This document shows positions 35,434 to 44,411 of a DNA stretch of 64,000 nt, in pieces (positions within the stretch are counted from its first letter, which is position 1; the number at the start of each line of letters is the position of its first letter). The translations under genes and the position numbers were made by a program. Source of the DNA: Roseibium sediminis. Its GTDB lineage: Bacteria > Pseudomonadota > Alphaproteobacteria > Rhizobiales > Stappiaceae. The notes under the pieces are model-generated. The model saw only the letters and a list, made by a program, of their open reading frames with translations, searched no databases and had not been told where the DNA came from. The stretch is taken from the NCBI RefSeq assembly GCF_008711325.1, contig NZ_VXDB01000001.1:62001-126000 (forward strand), given 5' to 3'.

Positions 35434-37027
35434 TGGCAGTTTCCCGCAATTGAGTGAAATCAGGCAGTTTGGGCGCAGCTTCCAGAAGAGAGCGCGTATA
35501 AGGGTGGCTCGGTGTTGCCAGAACCGTTTGTGTGTCCCCCTCCTCCACGATCTCCCCGGACTTCATCACCAGAACCCTGTCGGTGATGCTGCGCACGACG
35601 GAAAGATCATGGGAGATGAACAGATAGGCGAGATTGAACCGACCGGAGAGATCGGCCAGAAGATCGAGGATCTTGGCGCGCACCGATACATCCAGCGCTG
35701 ACACCGCTTCATCGAGAACAATGAGTTCCGGTTTCAGGATGAGGGCTCTCGCGATGGCAAGACGTTGGCGCTGACCGCCGGAAAACTCATGAATGTAGCG
35801 ATCTGCTGAATCCAGCGGCAGGCCAACGGCTTCAAGCGCCTCGGCGATACGATCCCGTCTTTCTCCTGCCGTTGGCTGCCGATCCAGAATGTGAAACGGC
35901 TCGGTGATCAGCCGGGCAACCTTGTGACGAGGATTGAAGGAGCCATAGGGGTCCTGAAAAACCACCTGAACGCGGCCTCGTGCTGTCTCCGGGACCTTGC
36001 CGTCAATGGCGATGGTGCCGCCTCGGATTGCTTCAAGCCCGAGGATGGCCCGGGTCAGGGTAGACTTGCCACAGCCGCTTTCGCCAACCAGCCCAATGCG
36101 CTCACCGGCCCGAATTGAGAAGCTGACCCCTTTGACCGCATCAAAATAACGGCGCATCGAGAATGGTGTTTTCCGAGGCAGGGCATAGGAACAAAATACG
36201 TCCCGAACAGCGAGCAGAGGTTTGCCCGCATGTTCACCGGCCACGGGCGGAAGGTGAGCCTGATGGCCGGATGCTTTAAATAGGGCCCGCGTGTATTCGT
36301 GACGTTGCTGGCGAAGAACCTCCTGCGTCGGTCCCGCCTCGACCACTTCGCCCTCACGCATGACGACCAGCCTGTCAGAGAACTCCGACACGACCGCAAG
36401 ATCATGCGTCACGATCAGCAGACCCATGCCGAATTCCTCGACCAACCCCTTCAGAAGATCAAGAATTTGCGCCTGAGTGGTCACATCCAGAGCTGTTGTC
36501 GGCTCGTCAGCAATCAGCAGCGCGGGTCGTTCGGCAATGGCGAGCGCGATCACCACACGCTGCCTTTGACCTCCTGACAACTCGTGCGGATACCGGGAAA
36601 GCGGAAAACGCTCTTCGTCAAGCCCGACCCTGTTCAGGACCTGCCGCGCCCGCTCCAGCGCTTCCCTCCTGCTCGCGCCGGAATGAATTCTGACCGCCTC
36701 GGCCACCTGATCGCCAATCGTCTGAACCGGATTGAGGGCCGTCATAGGTTCCTGAAAGATCATGCCGATCCGCCCTCCGCGGACGCGGCACATTTCGGCC
36801 TCGCTCAGGCTTCCCAGATCTTGTCCTTCAAGCAGAATACGACCGCCCGTCTTGCGCACCGCATTTGGCAGGAGACGCATGACGGCTAGGGCTGTCATGG
36901 ATTTTCCCGATCCCGATTCCCCCGTGACTGCCAGAATCTCCCCGGCCGCAATCTCAAAGCCGACACCGGACAGGATCTGTTTGCCGGGCACCTCGAGACA
37001 GAGATTTTCCACCTGCAGAACACTCAT
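35414..37027 (-). CDS. Fused peptide ABC importer ATPase (DppD-DppF type)
   Basis: A 537-residue protein with two complete ATPase domains in one chain. Domain 1: Walker A GESGSGKS near residues 36-43, signature LSGGQRQRV, Walker B LLIADEP. Domain 2: GESGCGKST near 314, signature FSGGQRQRL, Walker B LIVLDEA. In classical Dpp/Opp systems these are two proteins, DppD and DppF; the fused form is known in proteobacteria. Overlaps the permease gene upstream by four bases and the ALDH gene downstream by 20 bases. Confidence 0.93.
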   Translation of the reverse strand: MSVLQVENLCLEVPGKQILSGVGFEIAAGEILAVTGESGSGKSMTALAVMRLLPNAVRKTGGRILLEGQDLGSLSEAEMCRVRGGRIGMIFQEPMTALNPVQTIGDQVAEAVRIHSGASRREALERARQVLNRVGLDEERFPLSRYPHELSGGQRQRVVIALAIAERPALLIADEPTTALDVTTQAQILDLLKGLVEEFGMGLLIVTHDLAVVSEFSDRLVVMREGEVVEAGPTQEVLRQQRHEYTRALFKASGHQAHLPPVAGEHAGKPLLAVRDVFCSYALPRKTPFSMRRYFDAVKGVSFSIRAGERIGLVGESGCGKSTLTRAILGLEAIRGGTIAIDGKVPETARGRVQVVFQDPYGSFNPRHKVARLITEPFHILDRQPTAGERRDRIAEALEAVGLPLDSADRYIHEFSGGQRQRLAIARALILKPELIVLDEAVSALDVSVRAKILDLLADLSGRFNLAYLFISHDLSVVRSITDRVLVMKSGEIVEEGDTQTVLATPSHPYTRSLLEAAPKLPDFTQLRETANVSESL

Positions 37028-37854
37028 GAGCGCACCGCCCGAAGTTTCGGATCAAGCAGATCACGCAACCCGTCGCCAAGCAGGTTCAGGCCGAGAACAG
37101 TGAGGATGATCGCAAGCCCCGGCACCAGGGCCAGATGAGGCGCAAGACCAACGAGGGTCTGGGAATCCGCCAGCATCCGTCCCCAGCTGGGTGTGGGTGG
37201 CTGGGCACCAAGGCCAACATAGGAAAGACCGGCCTCGGCGAGAATGCCGAGTGAAAACTGGATGGTGCCCTGAACGATCAAAAGGTTCGCGATGTTAGGC
37301 AGGATATGTTCGGCCGAAATCCGCACCTTGCCCTTCCCGGCAACCCGGGCTGCCAGAATGAAGTCACGTGTCCAAAGGCTGAGCGCGGCTCCGCGCGTCA
37401 GGCGGGCGAAGACGGGAATGTTGAAGATGCCGATGGCGATGATCGCATTGACCGCGCTCGCACCAAAAACAGCCGTGATCAGGATAGCTATGACCAGCGC
37501 CGGGAAAGCGAAAGCCAGATCGTTGCCACGCATGATCAGTTCATCCAGCCATCCCCGGCCAGCCGCAGCTGCAAGCCCGAGAGGCACGCCCAGCGCCATG
37601 CCAATGCCAACCGCCAGAATGGCCACCGCAATGGAGGTTTGTGCACCGGCCATGATCATGGACAGCATGTCCCGGCCATAGTGATCCGTGCCGAGCACAT
37701 AGCCCTGTCCGGGAAGCTTCAGCCGTGACGCAATGTTGATCGCGGTTACATCATGCGGTGTCCAGAACAGGGAAATAAGTGCCCCGATGGCAAAGACCGA
37801 GACCAGTGCAAGTCCGATCACCAAAGACCAGTTCCACCTTTGCGACCGGGTCAT
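37024..37854 (-). CDS. Peptide ABC importer permease (DppC type)
   Basis: A 276-residue permease with an N-terminal hydrophobic helix (about residues 10-30), then the BPD_transp_1 domain with five more segments. The DppC-specific GTDHYGRDMLSMIMAGAQTS lies near 55-75 and the ATPase-contact (EAA) loop in ILAARVAGKGKVRISAEHILPN near 165-187. Overlaps both flanking genes by four bases (ATGA), so the transporter subunits are translated as a unit. Confidence 0.93.
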   Translation of the reverse strand: MTRSQRWNWSLVIGLALVSVFAIGALISLFWTPHDVTAINIASRLKLPGQGYVLGTDHYGRDMLSMIMAGAQTSIAVAILAVGIGMALGVPLGLAAAAGRGWLDELIMRGNDLAFAFPALVIAILITAVFGASAVNAIIAIGIFNIPVFARLTRGAALSLWTRDFILAARVAGKGKVRISAEHILPNIANLLIVQGTIQFSLGILAEAGLSYVGLGAQPPTPSWGRMLADSQTLVGLAPHLALVPGLAIILTVLGLNLLGDGLRDLLDPKLRAVRS

Positions 37855-38798
37855 GCGCGCACCCTCAGTCTTGGGTCGACAAGCGCGTAGGCCAGATCGA
37901 CCAGAAAGTTGGTCATGATCACCGCAAAGACCAGCAGCATCACAACGCTTTCAACGACAACCAGATCCCGCTGGGAGATGGATTGGAAGACCAGTCTCCC
38001 GAGGCCGGGCAAAGCGAAAACCTGCTCGATGATGATGCCGCCAGCCAAAAGGAAGGCGAACTGAAGTCCGATGATGGTAAGGACAGGGATGAGCGCATTG
38101 CGCAATCCGTGACGGAAAATGGCCTGCTGCGTGCTGAGCCCCTTGGCCCGCGCCGTGCGCATGAAATCCTCGCCAAGGACATCGATCAGGGAAGACCGCA
38201 TGACCCGCGTCAGGATCGCGGCCTGCGGCAGTGCCAGTGCTACAGCCGGAAGCGTCAGGGCTTTCAAGCCTTGCAGGAACCCATTTTCCCATCCGGGAAA
38301 CCCACCTGCCGAGAACCAGCGCATATTGATCGCAAAAACCAGAATGAGGATCATCGCAAACCAGAAATTCGGAATGGCGATACCGATCTGCGTTGCGCCG
38401 ATGACCCCGTAATCGCCAGCCTGCCCGCGTCGACTGGCAGCGAAGATACCGGCAGGAAAAGCAATGACGACGGTCAGAAAAAGCGCATAAAGTGCAAGGG
38501 GAAGGGAAATCCAGAGCCGATCCGCCACCATTGTCGCAACCGGCGTTCGGTAGGTGTAGGAAACACCAAAATCGCCCTGGAGCATGCCCGTGACCCAGCC
38601 GACATATCGCTCAAATACACTGCCATCGAGGCCAAGCTCGGTCCTGAGCGCTGCAATCGTGTCGGGCCTTGCATTCATGCCCAGCATGTAGGCTGCCGGG
38701 TCACCCGGAATGACCTCGATGACCAGAAAGATCACCGCAGAGGCCACAAACAGGCTGAGAACAAGGGACGCAAGGCGCTTTGTCAGATAACTGATCAT
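37851..38798 (-). CDS. Peptide ABC importer permease (DppB type)
   Basis: A 315-residue permease with six predicted membrane segments. The first (residues 9-30) is followed by a large periplasmic region with the DppB signature PGDPAAYMLG near 31-40, and the EAA loop reads FMRTARAKGLSTQQAIFRHG near 211-230. It follows the binding-protein gene by 27 bases and overlaps the DppC-type gene by four. Confidence 0.93.
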   Translation of the reverse strand: MISYLTKRLASLVLSLFVASAVIFLVIEVIPGDPAAYMLGMNARPDTIAALRTELGLDGSVFERYVGWVTGMLQGDFGVSYTYRTPVATMVADRLWISLPLALYALFLTVVIAFPAGIFAASRRGQAGDYGVIGATQIGIAIPNFWFAMILILVFAINMRWFSAGGFPGWENGFLQGLKALTLPAVALALPQAAILTRVMRSSLIDVLGEDFMRTARAKGLSTQQAIFRHGLRNALIPVLTIIGLQFAFLLAGGIIIEQVFALPGLGRLVFQSISQRDLVVVESVVMLLVFAVIMTNFLVDLAYALVDPRLRVRA

Positions 38799-38825
38799 GA
38801 ATTCCCGCCTTGCGCCCCCACCAGC

Positions 38826-40298
38826 TTATTCGGCCCAGCGAACGTGGGTCAGGTCCACCGCCTGTGTCGGCGCATTCACCCAAAGACCTTCGATTTCCTT
38901 CTTGGCCACCGACAGGCGCGGCAACTGGAAGAGGAAGCCGTTGACATAATCTTCGGAGATCATGGTCTGGGCTTTCTTCAGCAGCTCATTGCGCTTGTCC
39001 GTATCGGTCGTCGCACGCAGTTCCTTGATCCGGGCCTGAAAGTCCGCGTTATCGTACTGGAAATAGTAGTCCGGGTTTGCATAGATCCCGATATCCATCG
39101 GTTCGGTATGGGACACGATGGTCAGGTTGAAGTCCTTGCCGCGAAACACTTCTTCCAGCCACTGAGCCCACTCAAGATTGCTGATTTCGGTGTTGATACC
39201 GACAGCACGCAGCTGGGCTGCAATGATTTCGCCGCCACGGCGCGCATAGGAGGGAGGCGGCAGTTTCAGGGAAACGGTAACGCCGCCTTCAAGACCGGCT
39301 TCCTTCAGAAGCGACTTGGCCAGCTCCGGATCATATTGCGAATTGCCGGTCAGATCGACATAGGCCGGATGGTGAGGCGCAAAATGAGAGCCGATCGGCG
39401 TGCCATAGCCAAACTGTGCGCCGTCAATCAGCTCCTTGCGGTTGATCGCATGGGCAAGCGCCTTGCGCACCTTCACATTGTCGAAGGGCGGCTTCTTGTT
39501 GTTGGTGGAAAGGATCGTCTCCCCTTCCGTTGACCCGATGAGGACCCGATAACGGTCATCCGCCTCGAATTGAATGAGGTTTTCCGGGGCGGGAAATGCG
39601 GAAAAGGCATCGAGGTCCCCAGCCATCATTGCCGAAAAGGCAGCCGTCGGATCGGATATGAACTTGAAGGTCGCCGCTTTCAGGTCAGCCGGTTGGCCCC
39701 AATAGGCATCGTTGCGCACCAGCTCAACACGATCGCCCTGCACCCACTTGGAGAACTTGAACGCCCCCGTTCCAATCGGATTGGTCTTGATGTTCTCGAT
39801 GCTCTCCGGAGCGACGATTGCCGCATCCCCCCAAGCCATGTTGAAGAGGAAATTACCATCCGTTTCAGACAGCTTCACCTCGACCGTGGTCGGATCAATA
39901 ACATTGACTTCGGCAATGCCGGAAAAGAGCCCTTTCTGCGCGTTGGTCGAGTCGTCACCGCGTGCCCGATCAAGCGAGAATTTCACATCCTCCGCATCCA
40001 TCGTCGTGCCGTCATGAAACGTCACGCCGTCATGCAGCTTGAACGTATAGGTCAGTCCGTCATCTGAGATCGTCCAGCTTTCCGCAAGGCTTGGAACGAT
40101 GGAGCCGTCTTCCTGAAAACGTGTCAGGCCTTCAAAGACATTGGCATAGGTGACGTCATCGATTGCACCCGCTGCCGCACTGGTTGGATCCAGATGCGGT
40201 GGCTCCAGCTGGATGCCGATTGTCAGACTGTCCTTCGCCCACGCCGATCCGGTGAACGCCAGGACCAGAACACTGGCCGTCAGAAAAAACCGTTTCAT
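38826..40298 (-). CDS. Peptide ABC importer, periplasmic binding protein (family 5)
   Basis: A 490-residue SBP_bac_5 protein with a signal peptide (residues 1-21, ending SAWA). YANVFEGLTRFQEDGSIVPS near 51-70 followed by LAESW, and the segment DGVTFHDGTTMDAEDVKFSLDRA, are family hallmarks. It starts one base after the M20 hydrolase stop with a GGGAGGGA ribosome site. The family takes peptides, opines, amides and other amino-acid conjugates; with an M20 deacylase in front, an N-acylated or peptide-like ligand is plausible. Confidence 0.92.
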   Translation of the reverse strand: MKRFFLTASVLVLAFTGSAWAKDSLTIGIQLEPPHLDPTSAAAGAIDDVTYANVFEGLTRFQEDGSIVPSLAESWTISDDGLTYTFKLHDGVTFHDGTTMDAEDVKFSLDRARGDDSTNAQKGLFSGIAEVNVIDPTTVEVKLSETDGNFLFNMAWGDAAIVAPESIENIKTNPIGTGAFKFSKWVQGDRVELVRNDAYWGQPADLKAATFKFISDPTAAFSAMMAGDLDAFSAFPAPENLIQFEADDRYRVLIGSTEGETILSTNNKKPPFDNVKVRKALAHAINRKELIDGAQFGYGTPIGSHFAPHHPAYVDLTGNSQYDPELAKSLLKEAGLEGGVTVSLKLPPPSYARRGGEIIAAQLRAVGINTEISNLEWAQWLEEVFRGKDFNLTIVSHTEPMDIGIYANPDYYFQYDNADFQARIKELRATTDTDKRNELLKKAQTMISEDYVNGFLFQLPRLSVAKKEIEGLWVNAPTQAVDLTHVRWAE

Positions 40299-40299
40299 T

Positions 40300-41604
40300 T
40301 CATCCCTCCCTGTCCGGACCGAGCAATTTCAAGAGGCTCAGTGCCATGACCTTCGCACTGTCAATCATATCCTCGACATCGACATATTCATCAGGCTTGT
40401 GTGCAAGTTCCAGCAGACCGGGCCCATAAGCAATACAGTTTTTCAACTTGCCGATGCGATCGATGTGCTTCTGGTCGTAGCTTCCGGGCGAAGCGACGAA
40501 ATCGGCGCCCTTGCCGAGCACCGACTGAATGGCACCGGCGACAGTGGAGACCACAGGGGCATCGCGGTCCGTCATTGACGGGGCGACGTGGTTGAGTTCC
40601 CGCATGGAATAATCGAATTTGGGCCGGTTCTGCTTCAATCCGCTCAGCAGGCTCTCAACCTCTGCCTTCACCCCTTCATGGGTTTCCTCGATCAGATAGC
40701 GGCGATCAATCACGATCCGGCAGCTGTCCGGCACACAGTGCGAAGGAAGAGCCGTCGAAACCGATGGGATTTCCTCTTGCCCGCCGTGGATGGAGTTGAT
40801 GTTCATGGTCGACACCCGGGCTCCTTCCGGCACCACGGGCATGGCCGTATGCCGACTGGACAGCGCAGGGTAGAGTTCGCTTTCGAAGGCATCGAGAACT
40901 GCACCCATGTGACGGACCGCACAGTCCCCAAGAAACGGCATGGAGCCATGGGCGATCTCGCCCTTCGTCTCGATCTCCGCCCACCAGCCGCCCCGGTGCC
41001 CCAGGCAAATCCGGTCCTTGTGCAGCGGTTCGGGGATAATCACATGCTGAACCCGTTCCGGTGAAAAGAAGCCCTTGCCTGCAAGATAGGCAACACCGCC
41101 ATATCCGCCGGATTCTTCGTCCGCTGTGCCCGAGATTTCGATGGCACCTGAAAAGTCCTGCACCAGTTCGATGAACACTTCAGCAGCAATGATCGAGGCA
41201 GCCAGACCGCCCTTCATGTCGCAGGCGCCGCGTCCGTAGATCTTTCCGTCCTTGAGAGCCCCACCAAACGGATCTTCCGTCCAGCCCTCACCGGCCTCGA
41301 CCACATCGATATGCGAGTTGAAATGGACACATTCACCGGACGTTTTGCCCTCGCGCCGGGCGATGATGTTCCAGCGCGGATAAGCCTCACTGTCGCCCGG
41401 CGCCCCTTCGGCGCGGATCAACTGTGTCTGGAATCCCTTTGAGCCCAACCGCGCGTCCAGAAACGCGCAAATGTCGCGATAAAAAGCGCCGGGAGGATTG
41501 ATGGTCGGTATCCGGATCAGCTCCTGGGTCAACAAGACAAGGTCTTCCCTACGCTGCTCGATCTCCGCCGCCAACTGATCCTGAATATTCAGACAAGCGT
41601 CCAT
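40300..41604 (-). CDS. M20-family metallohydrolase (ArgE/DapE type)
   Basis: A 434-residue zinc hydrolase of the ArgE/DapE/carboxypeptidase G2 family, which releases amino acids from N-acyl or peptide bonds. Metal-site motifs are SHIDVVEAGEGW near residues 96-107, YGRGACDMKGGLA near 121-133, and the catalytic DEESGGYGG near 160-168. The ATG at 41604 follows GGGAGGA; the longer frame runs into the divergent regulator and is rejected. First gene of the importer operon, so hydrolysis probably follows uptake of the ligand. The true substrate is unknown. Confidence 0.88.
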   Translation of the reverse strand: MDACLNIQDQLAAEIEQRREDLVLLTQELIRIPTINPPGAFYRDICAFLDARLGSKGFQTQLIRAEGAPGDSEAYPRWNIIARREGKTSGECVHFNSHIDVVEAGEGWTEDPFGGALKDGKIYGRGACDMKGGLAASIIAAEVFIELVQDFSGAIEISGTADEESGGYGGVAYLAGKGFFSPERVQHVIIPEPLHKDRICLGHRGGWWAEIETKGEIAHGSMPFLGDCAVRHMGAVLDAFESELYPALSSRHTAMPVVPEGARVSTMNINSIHGGQEEIPSVSTALPSHCVPDSCRIVIDRRYLIEETHEGVKAEVESLLSGLKQNRPKFDYSMRELNHVAPSMTDRDAPVVSTVAGAIQSVLGKGADFVASPGSYDQKHIDRIGKLKNCIAYGPGLLELAHKPDEYVDVEDMIDSAKVMALSLLKLLGPDREG

Positions 41605-41650
41605 AAATCCTCCCGAGCCACTTGCAAGCGCGAGTGTTGTCCAGACAAGA

Positions 41651-41668
41651 TACGGTATCAATACCGTA
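41651..41668. promoter_or_regulatory. Palindrome between M20 and PAS-LuxR genes
   Basis: TACGGTATCAATACCGTA: perfect 8-base arms around CA, in an 84-base divergent gap. A further AATACGG follows at 41671. Probable binding site of the PAS-LuxR regulator, placed to control both directions. Confidence 0.72.
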
Positions 41669-41688
41669 GGAATACGGCAGGAGGACCG

Positions 41689-42237
41689 ATGACCCCGAAT
41701 GAAACCGCACTTCTGGCTTTTGAAGCCGCGCCTATCGGCATAGTTCTGGCCGAAAACCGGATGATCAAGGTCTGCAACACCAAGTTTGCCGAGTTGAGCG
41801 GCTATGCAAAGGATGACCTGATCGGCCAGTCCTTCCGCATTTTCTATACCTCCGACGAGGAATTCGACCGCATTCGCGACATCGGACTGCAGCTGATGCG
41901 CGAGACGGGACAATACACGGACCAGCGCCTGTTGCGCCGCAAGGACGGAAGCCACATCTGGTGTCGGTTCCGTGCCCGCTCCCTCAGCCCGGACACCCCC
42001 CTGACCGCTGTCGTCATGAGCTTTGCGCAGGTGTTTGACCGCCCGGGCAGCGTTGCCCTCACCGGTAGACAGAAAGATATTCTGGCGGGTTTACGGCGCG
42101 GCCTCACAAGCAAGGCGATTGCCCGCGAGCTGGGTTTGTCCCCGCGTACGGTCGAAGATGTCCGCGCCCGGTTGTTGAAATTACTTTCGGCGACCAACAC
42201 GGCAGAACTGCTCGCAAAAGTCAGTCTTTTTGACTGA
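41689..42237 (+). CDS. PAS-LuxR transcriptional regulator
   Basis: A 182-residue protein: PAS sensor domain at about residues 8-115 (FEAAPIGIVLAENRMIKVCN, LRRKDGSHIWCRFRARSLS) and a LuxR/FixJ-type helix-turn-helix at about 122-175 (LTGRQKDILAGLRRGLTSKA, then IARELGLSPRTVEDVRARLL). AGGAGG precedes the ATG. It is divergent from the M20/Dpp/ALDH/SDR operon and shares with it a gap holding an 18-base palindrome, so it is the likely regulator of that operon. The PAS ligand is unknown. Confidence 0.9.
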   Translation: MTPNETALLAFEAAPIGIVLAENRMIKVCNTKFAELSGYAKDDLIGQSFRIFYTSDEEFDRIRDIGLQLMRETGQYTDQRLLRRKDGSHIWCRFRARSLSPDTPLTAVVMSFAQVFDRPGSVALTGRQKDILAGLRRGLTSKAIARELGLSPRTVEDVRARLLKLLSATNTAELLAKVSLFD

Positions 42238-42393
42238 AGAAAGCCTGGACTGACGAAACCAATAGCCCAAACAACCACCCTTGTCGGCGCGCCAAGGGCT
42301 TGCTTAATTTTACCAGACGGACAAAATTCTCTCCGTCGGCCATCAATTTGAGGAGAATGGCCACTTGGAAACGTCTTGCCTTGGGAGGGGTAG

Positions 42394-42687
42394 ATGCCAG
42401 CCTATTGGATGGCCCGTGCGCGGGTAAACAATCCGGACGAATACAAGAAATATGCTGAACAGGTGCCCGGCATTCTCGCCAATTTCGGCGGCAAGGTGCT
42501 GGCACGTGGCGGCGACTTCCAGATCATGGAAGGCACCGATCACTTCCAGCGCTTCGTGATCATCGAGTTCCCCTCGATGGAACAGGGCGTTGCCTGCTTT
42601 CAATCCGATGCCTACCAAAGCGCCGCGTCGTTCAGACGTACGGACAACGCAGGTGAGGTCGAAGTCGTCATGCTGGACGGATTGTAA
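42394..42687 (+). CDS. DUF1330 protein
   Basis: A 97-residue small cytoplasmic protein of the DUF1330 family (dimeric alpha/beta-barrel fold). It opens with YWMARARVNNPDEYKKYAEQ and contains RFVIIEFPSMEQGVACFQSD, both typical. A GGGAGGGG ribosome site precedes the ATG. Function in this family is not established; it lies 110 bases ahead of TRAP system 2 and may be co-regulated with it or act on the same substrate. Confidence 0.85.
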   Translation: MPAYWMARARVNNPDEYKKYAEQVPGILANFGGKVLARGGDFQIMEGTDHFQRFVIIEFPSMEQGVACFQSDAYQSAASFRRTDNAGEVEVVMLDGL

Positions 42688-42797
42688 GCCGGCAAACTCA
42701 ACTTCCACAGGTATGACGCAAAGGCACGCAATCAGCATTCTTGACCGGAGACTGACGCTTTGACAGTCTTCACTTCATAAATTTTGGGAGGACAATC

Positions 42798-43790
42798 ATG
42801 AAAGCATTTCAATGGGCGCTCGGCGCAGCGGTCGCGCTTGGTCTGGGAACATCTGCATCCCTGGCGGCCGACACAACCTTGCGCATTTCGCTCCAGCTGC
42901 CGCTGACCAGCCACCTTGGCCAGAACCTTGTGCTCTTCAAGGAAGAAGTCGAAAAGACTTCCAATGGAGCCATTGTGGTGGAAATCTACGATTCCGCGCA
43001 GCTCTACAAGGACAAGCAGGTTCCCTCTGCGGTCGGCTCCGGCTCCATCGAGATGGGCGTTGCCTCCCTCACCCAGTATGTCGGCGACATTCCGGCAGTG
43101 GACATCTTCTATCAGCCGTTCCTGTTTGACACTGAAGAAAAGGTCCGCGCTGCTGTTGCCAAGGGCTCGCCGGTTCGCGGCCCAATTGACGAAGCCATCA
43201 AGGACACAGGCTCAACAGTATTGTGGTGGCAGGCCTATGGCGGCGCGGTGATGCTGTCCAATGGCGGGCCGATCAAGACCCCGGCGGACATGCAAGGCAA
43301 GAAGGTGCGCGTTTTCGGCAAGACGCTTGGTGACTTCACACAAGCGACGGGCGGCGCGCCGACCCTCATTTCCGGTTCCGAACAGTATCTCGCCTATCAG
43401 CGCGGCACTGTCGATGTCGGCATGACCGGCGTTTCCGGCGTAAAATCCCGCAAGCTTTGGGAAGTGATGGACACGATCACCGTCACAAACCATGCCGATA
43501 TCGAGTTTATCGTCGTGGTGAACACTGATTTCTGGAACGGATTGCCGGAAGACCATCGCGCGCTCATTGAGGCCGCTGCCATGAAGGCGGAAGCCGATGT
43601 TCGCAACAAGATGTCCGAGATCGAAGCGGCCGCCTATGACGCTGCCAAGGAAAACGGCATGACGATCTATACGCCAAATGCGGAAGAGATCGCCCAGTGG
43701 AAGGCTGCGAGCCAGCCTGTCTACGACACGTTCAGCGAAAAGGCCGGTGCCCTTGGCGCTCAGGTTCTGGAAGCAGCGCGCAAGCTCTGA
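42798..43790 (+). CDS. dctP: TRAP transporter 2, periplasmic binding protein
   Basis: A 330-residue DctP-type binding protein with a signal peptide (residues 1-24, ending SLAA). Family landmarks are EVEKTSNGAIVVEIYDSAQL near residues 50-70, VRVFGKTLGDF near 170-180 with the ligand-binding arginine, and YLAYQRGTVDVGMTGVSG near 196-213. GGGAGGA precedes the ATG. A 9-base-pair hairpin after its stop separates it from dctQ. Together with the lyase gene downstream, a branched or hydroxylated dicarboxylate is a reasonable guess for its ligand. Confidence 0.92.
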   Translation: MKAFQWALGAAVALGLGTSASLAADTTLRISLQLPLTSHLGQNLVLFKEEVEKTSNGAIVVEIYDSAQLYKDKQVPSAVGSGSIEMGVASLTQYVGDIPAVDIFYQPFLFDTEEKVRAAVAKGSPVRGPIDEAIKDTGSTVLWWQAYGGAVMLSNGGPIKTPADMQGKKVRVFGKTLGDFTQATGGAPTLISGSEQYLAYQRGTVDVGMTGVSGVKSRKLWEVMDTITVTNHADIEFIVVVNTDFWNGLPEDHRALIEAAAMKAEADVRNKMSEIEAAAYDAAKENGMTIYTPNAEEIAQWKAASQPVYDTFSEKAGALGAQVLEAARKL

Positions 43791-43809
43791 TCCTGCCCAG
43801 CTGAGCTCT

Positions 43810-43831
43810 CCGCCTGCCCGATGGCAGGCGG
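43810..43831 (+). other. Intercistronic stem-loop after dctP of TRAP system 2
   Basis: CCGCCTGCC (43810-43818) pairs perfectly with GGCAGGCGG (43823-43831) around a CGAT tetraloop, without a strong U tract. Same position and probable role as the stem-loop at 18200: favouring binding-protein over permease expression. Confidence 0.7.
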
Positions 43832-43910
43832 CATTTCTCCAAAAATGTGTTGAAGCCGGACGCGCCCGAAAGGCGCGTTCGCAAAAGCCATCAATTGAAC
43901 CGGGTGTAAT

Positions 43911-44411
43911 ATGGGCCTTTATGTGAGAACCATCACCGCTCTTGCCTGGGGCGCTGCCTTTCTATTCGTCGCCGCCGGTGTGATGCTGACCTACGAGGTT
44001 CTGGCCCGGTACATATTCATCCGCCCCACCATTTGGGCTGCGGAACTGTCCCAGCTGTGCCTGATCTGGGGCGGCATGATGGGCATGGCCTGGATCCTGA
44101 ATTCCAACCGTCATGTCGCCGTGGACGCCTTCACAGATACGTTGTCTGCGGGCGGCAAACGGATTTCGCAGATGATTGCCATGGGTTTTGTCGCCTTCTT
44201 CAGTGCCGTCGTGACCTGGAAAGGCTGGCTTATCTTCTGGGATTCCTTTGAACGCGGCCGCACCACAGGCTCCCTGCTGGACCTGCCCAGCTGGGTAGCA
44301 GAACTGGCCATTCCGGTCGGCTTCGCCCTGCTCTTCATTCAGGCCCTCATTGAATTCGGAAAGGCTGCCTCCGGTAACATGGACATGCCGAGCGGAGGCA
44401 TGCACTCGTGA
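43911..44411 (+). CDS. dctQ: TRAP transporter 2, small membrane subunit
   Basis: A 166-residue DctQ-type protein with four membrane segments near residues 10-33, 44-60, 83-103 and 127-147. The stretch YIFIRPTIWAAELSQLCLIW is the family core. Its stop overlaps the dctM start (ATGACC at the junction, four bases shared), giving coupled translation. Confidence 0.92.
   Translation: MGLYVRTITALAWGAAFLFVAAGVMLTYEVLARYIFIRPTIWAAELSQLCLIWGGMMGMAWILNSNRHVAVDAFTDTLSAGGKRISQMIAMGFVAFFSAVVTWKGWLIFWDSFERGRTTGSLLDLPSWVAELAIPVGFALLFIQALIEFGKAASGNMDMPSGGMHS

Noticed and set aside
37779..39533. A 584-codon open frame on the plus strand
   Set aside because: It lies antisense to the dppC, dppB and dppA-type genes, whose products show clear family motifs; its own product is low-complexity, rich in Arg, Gln and Asp, and has no domain.
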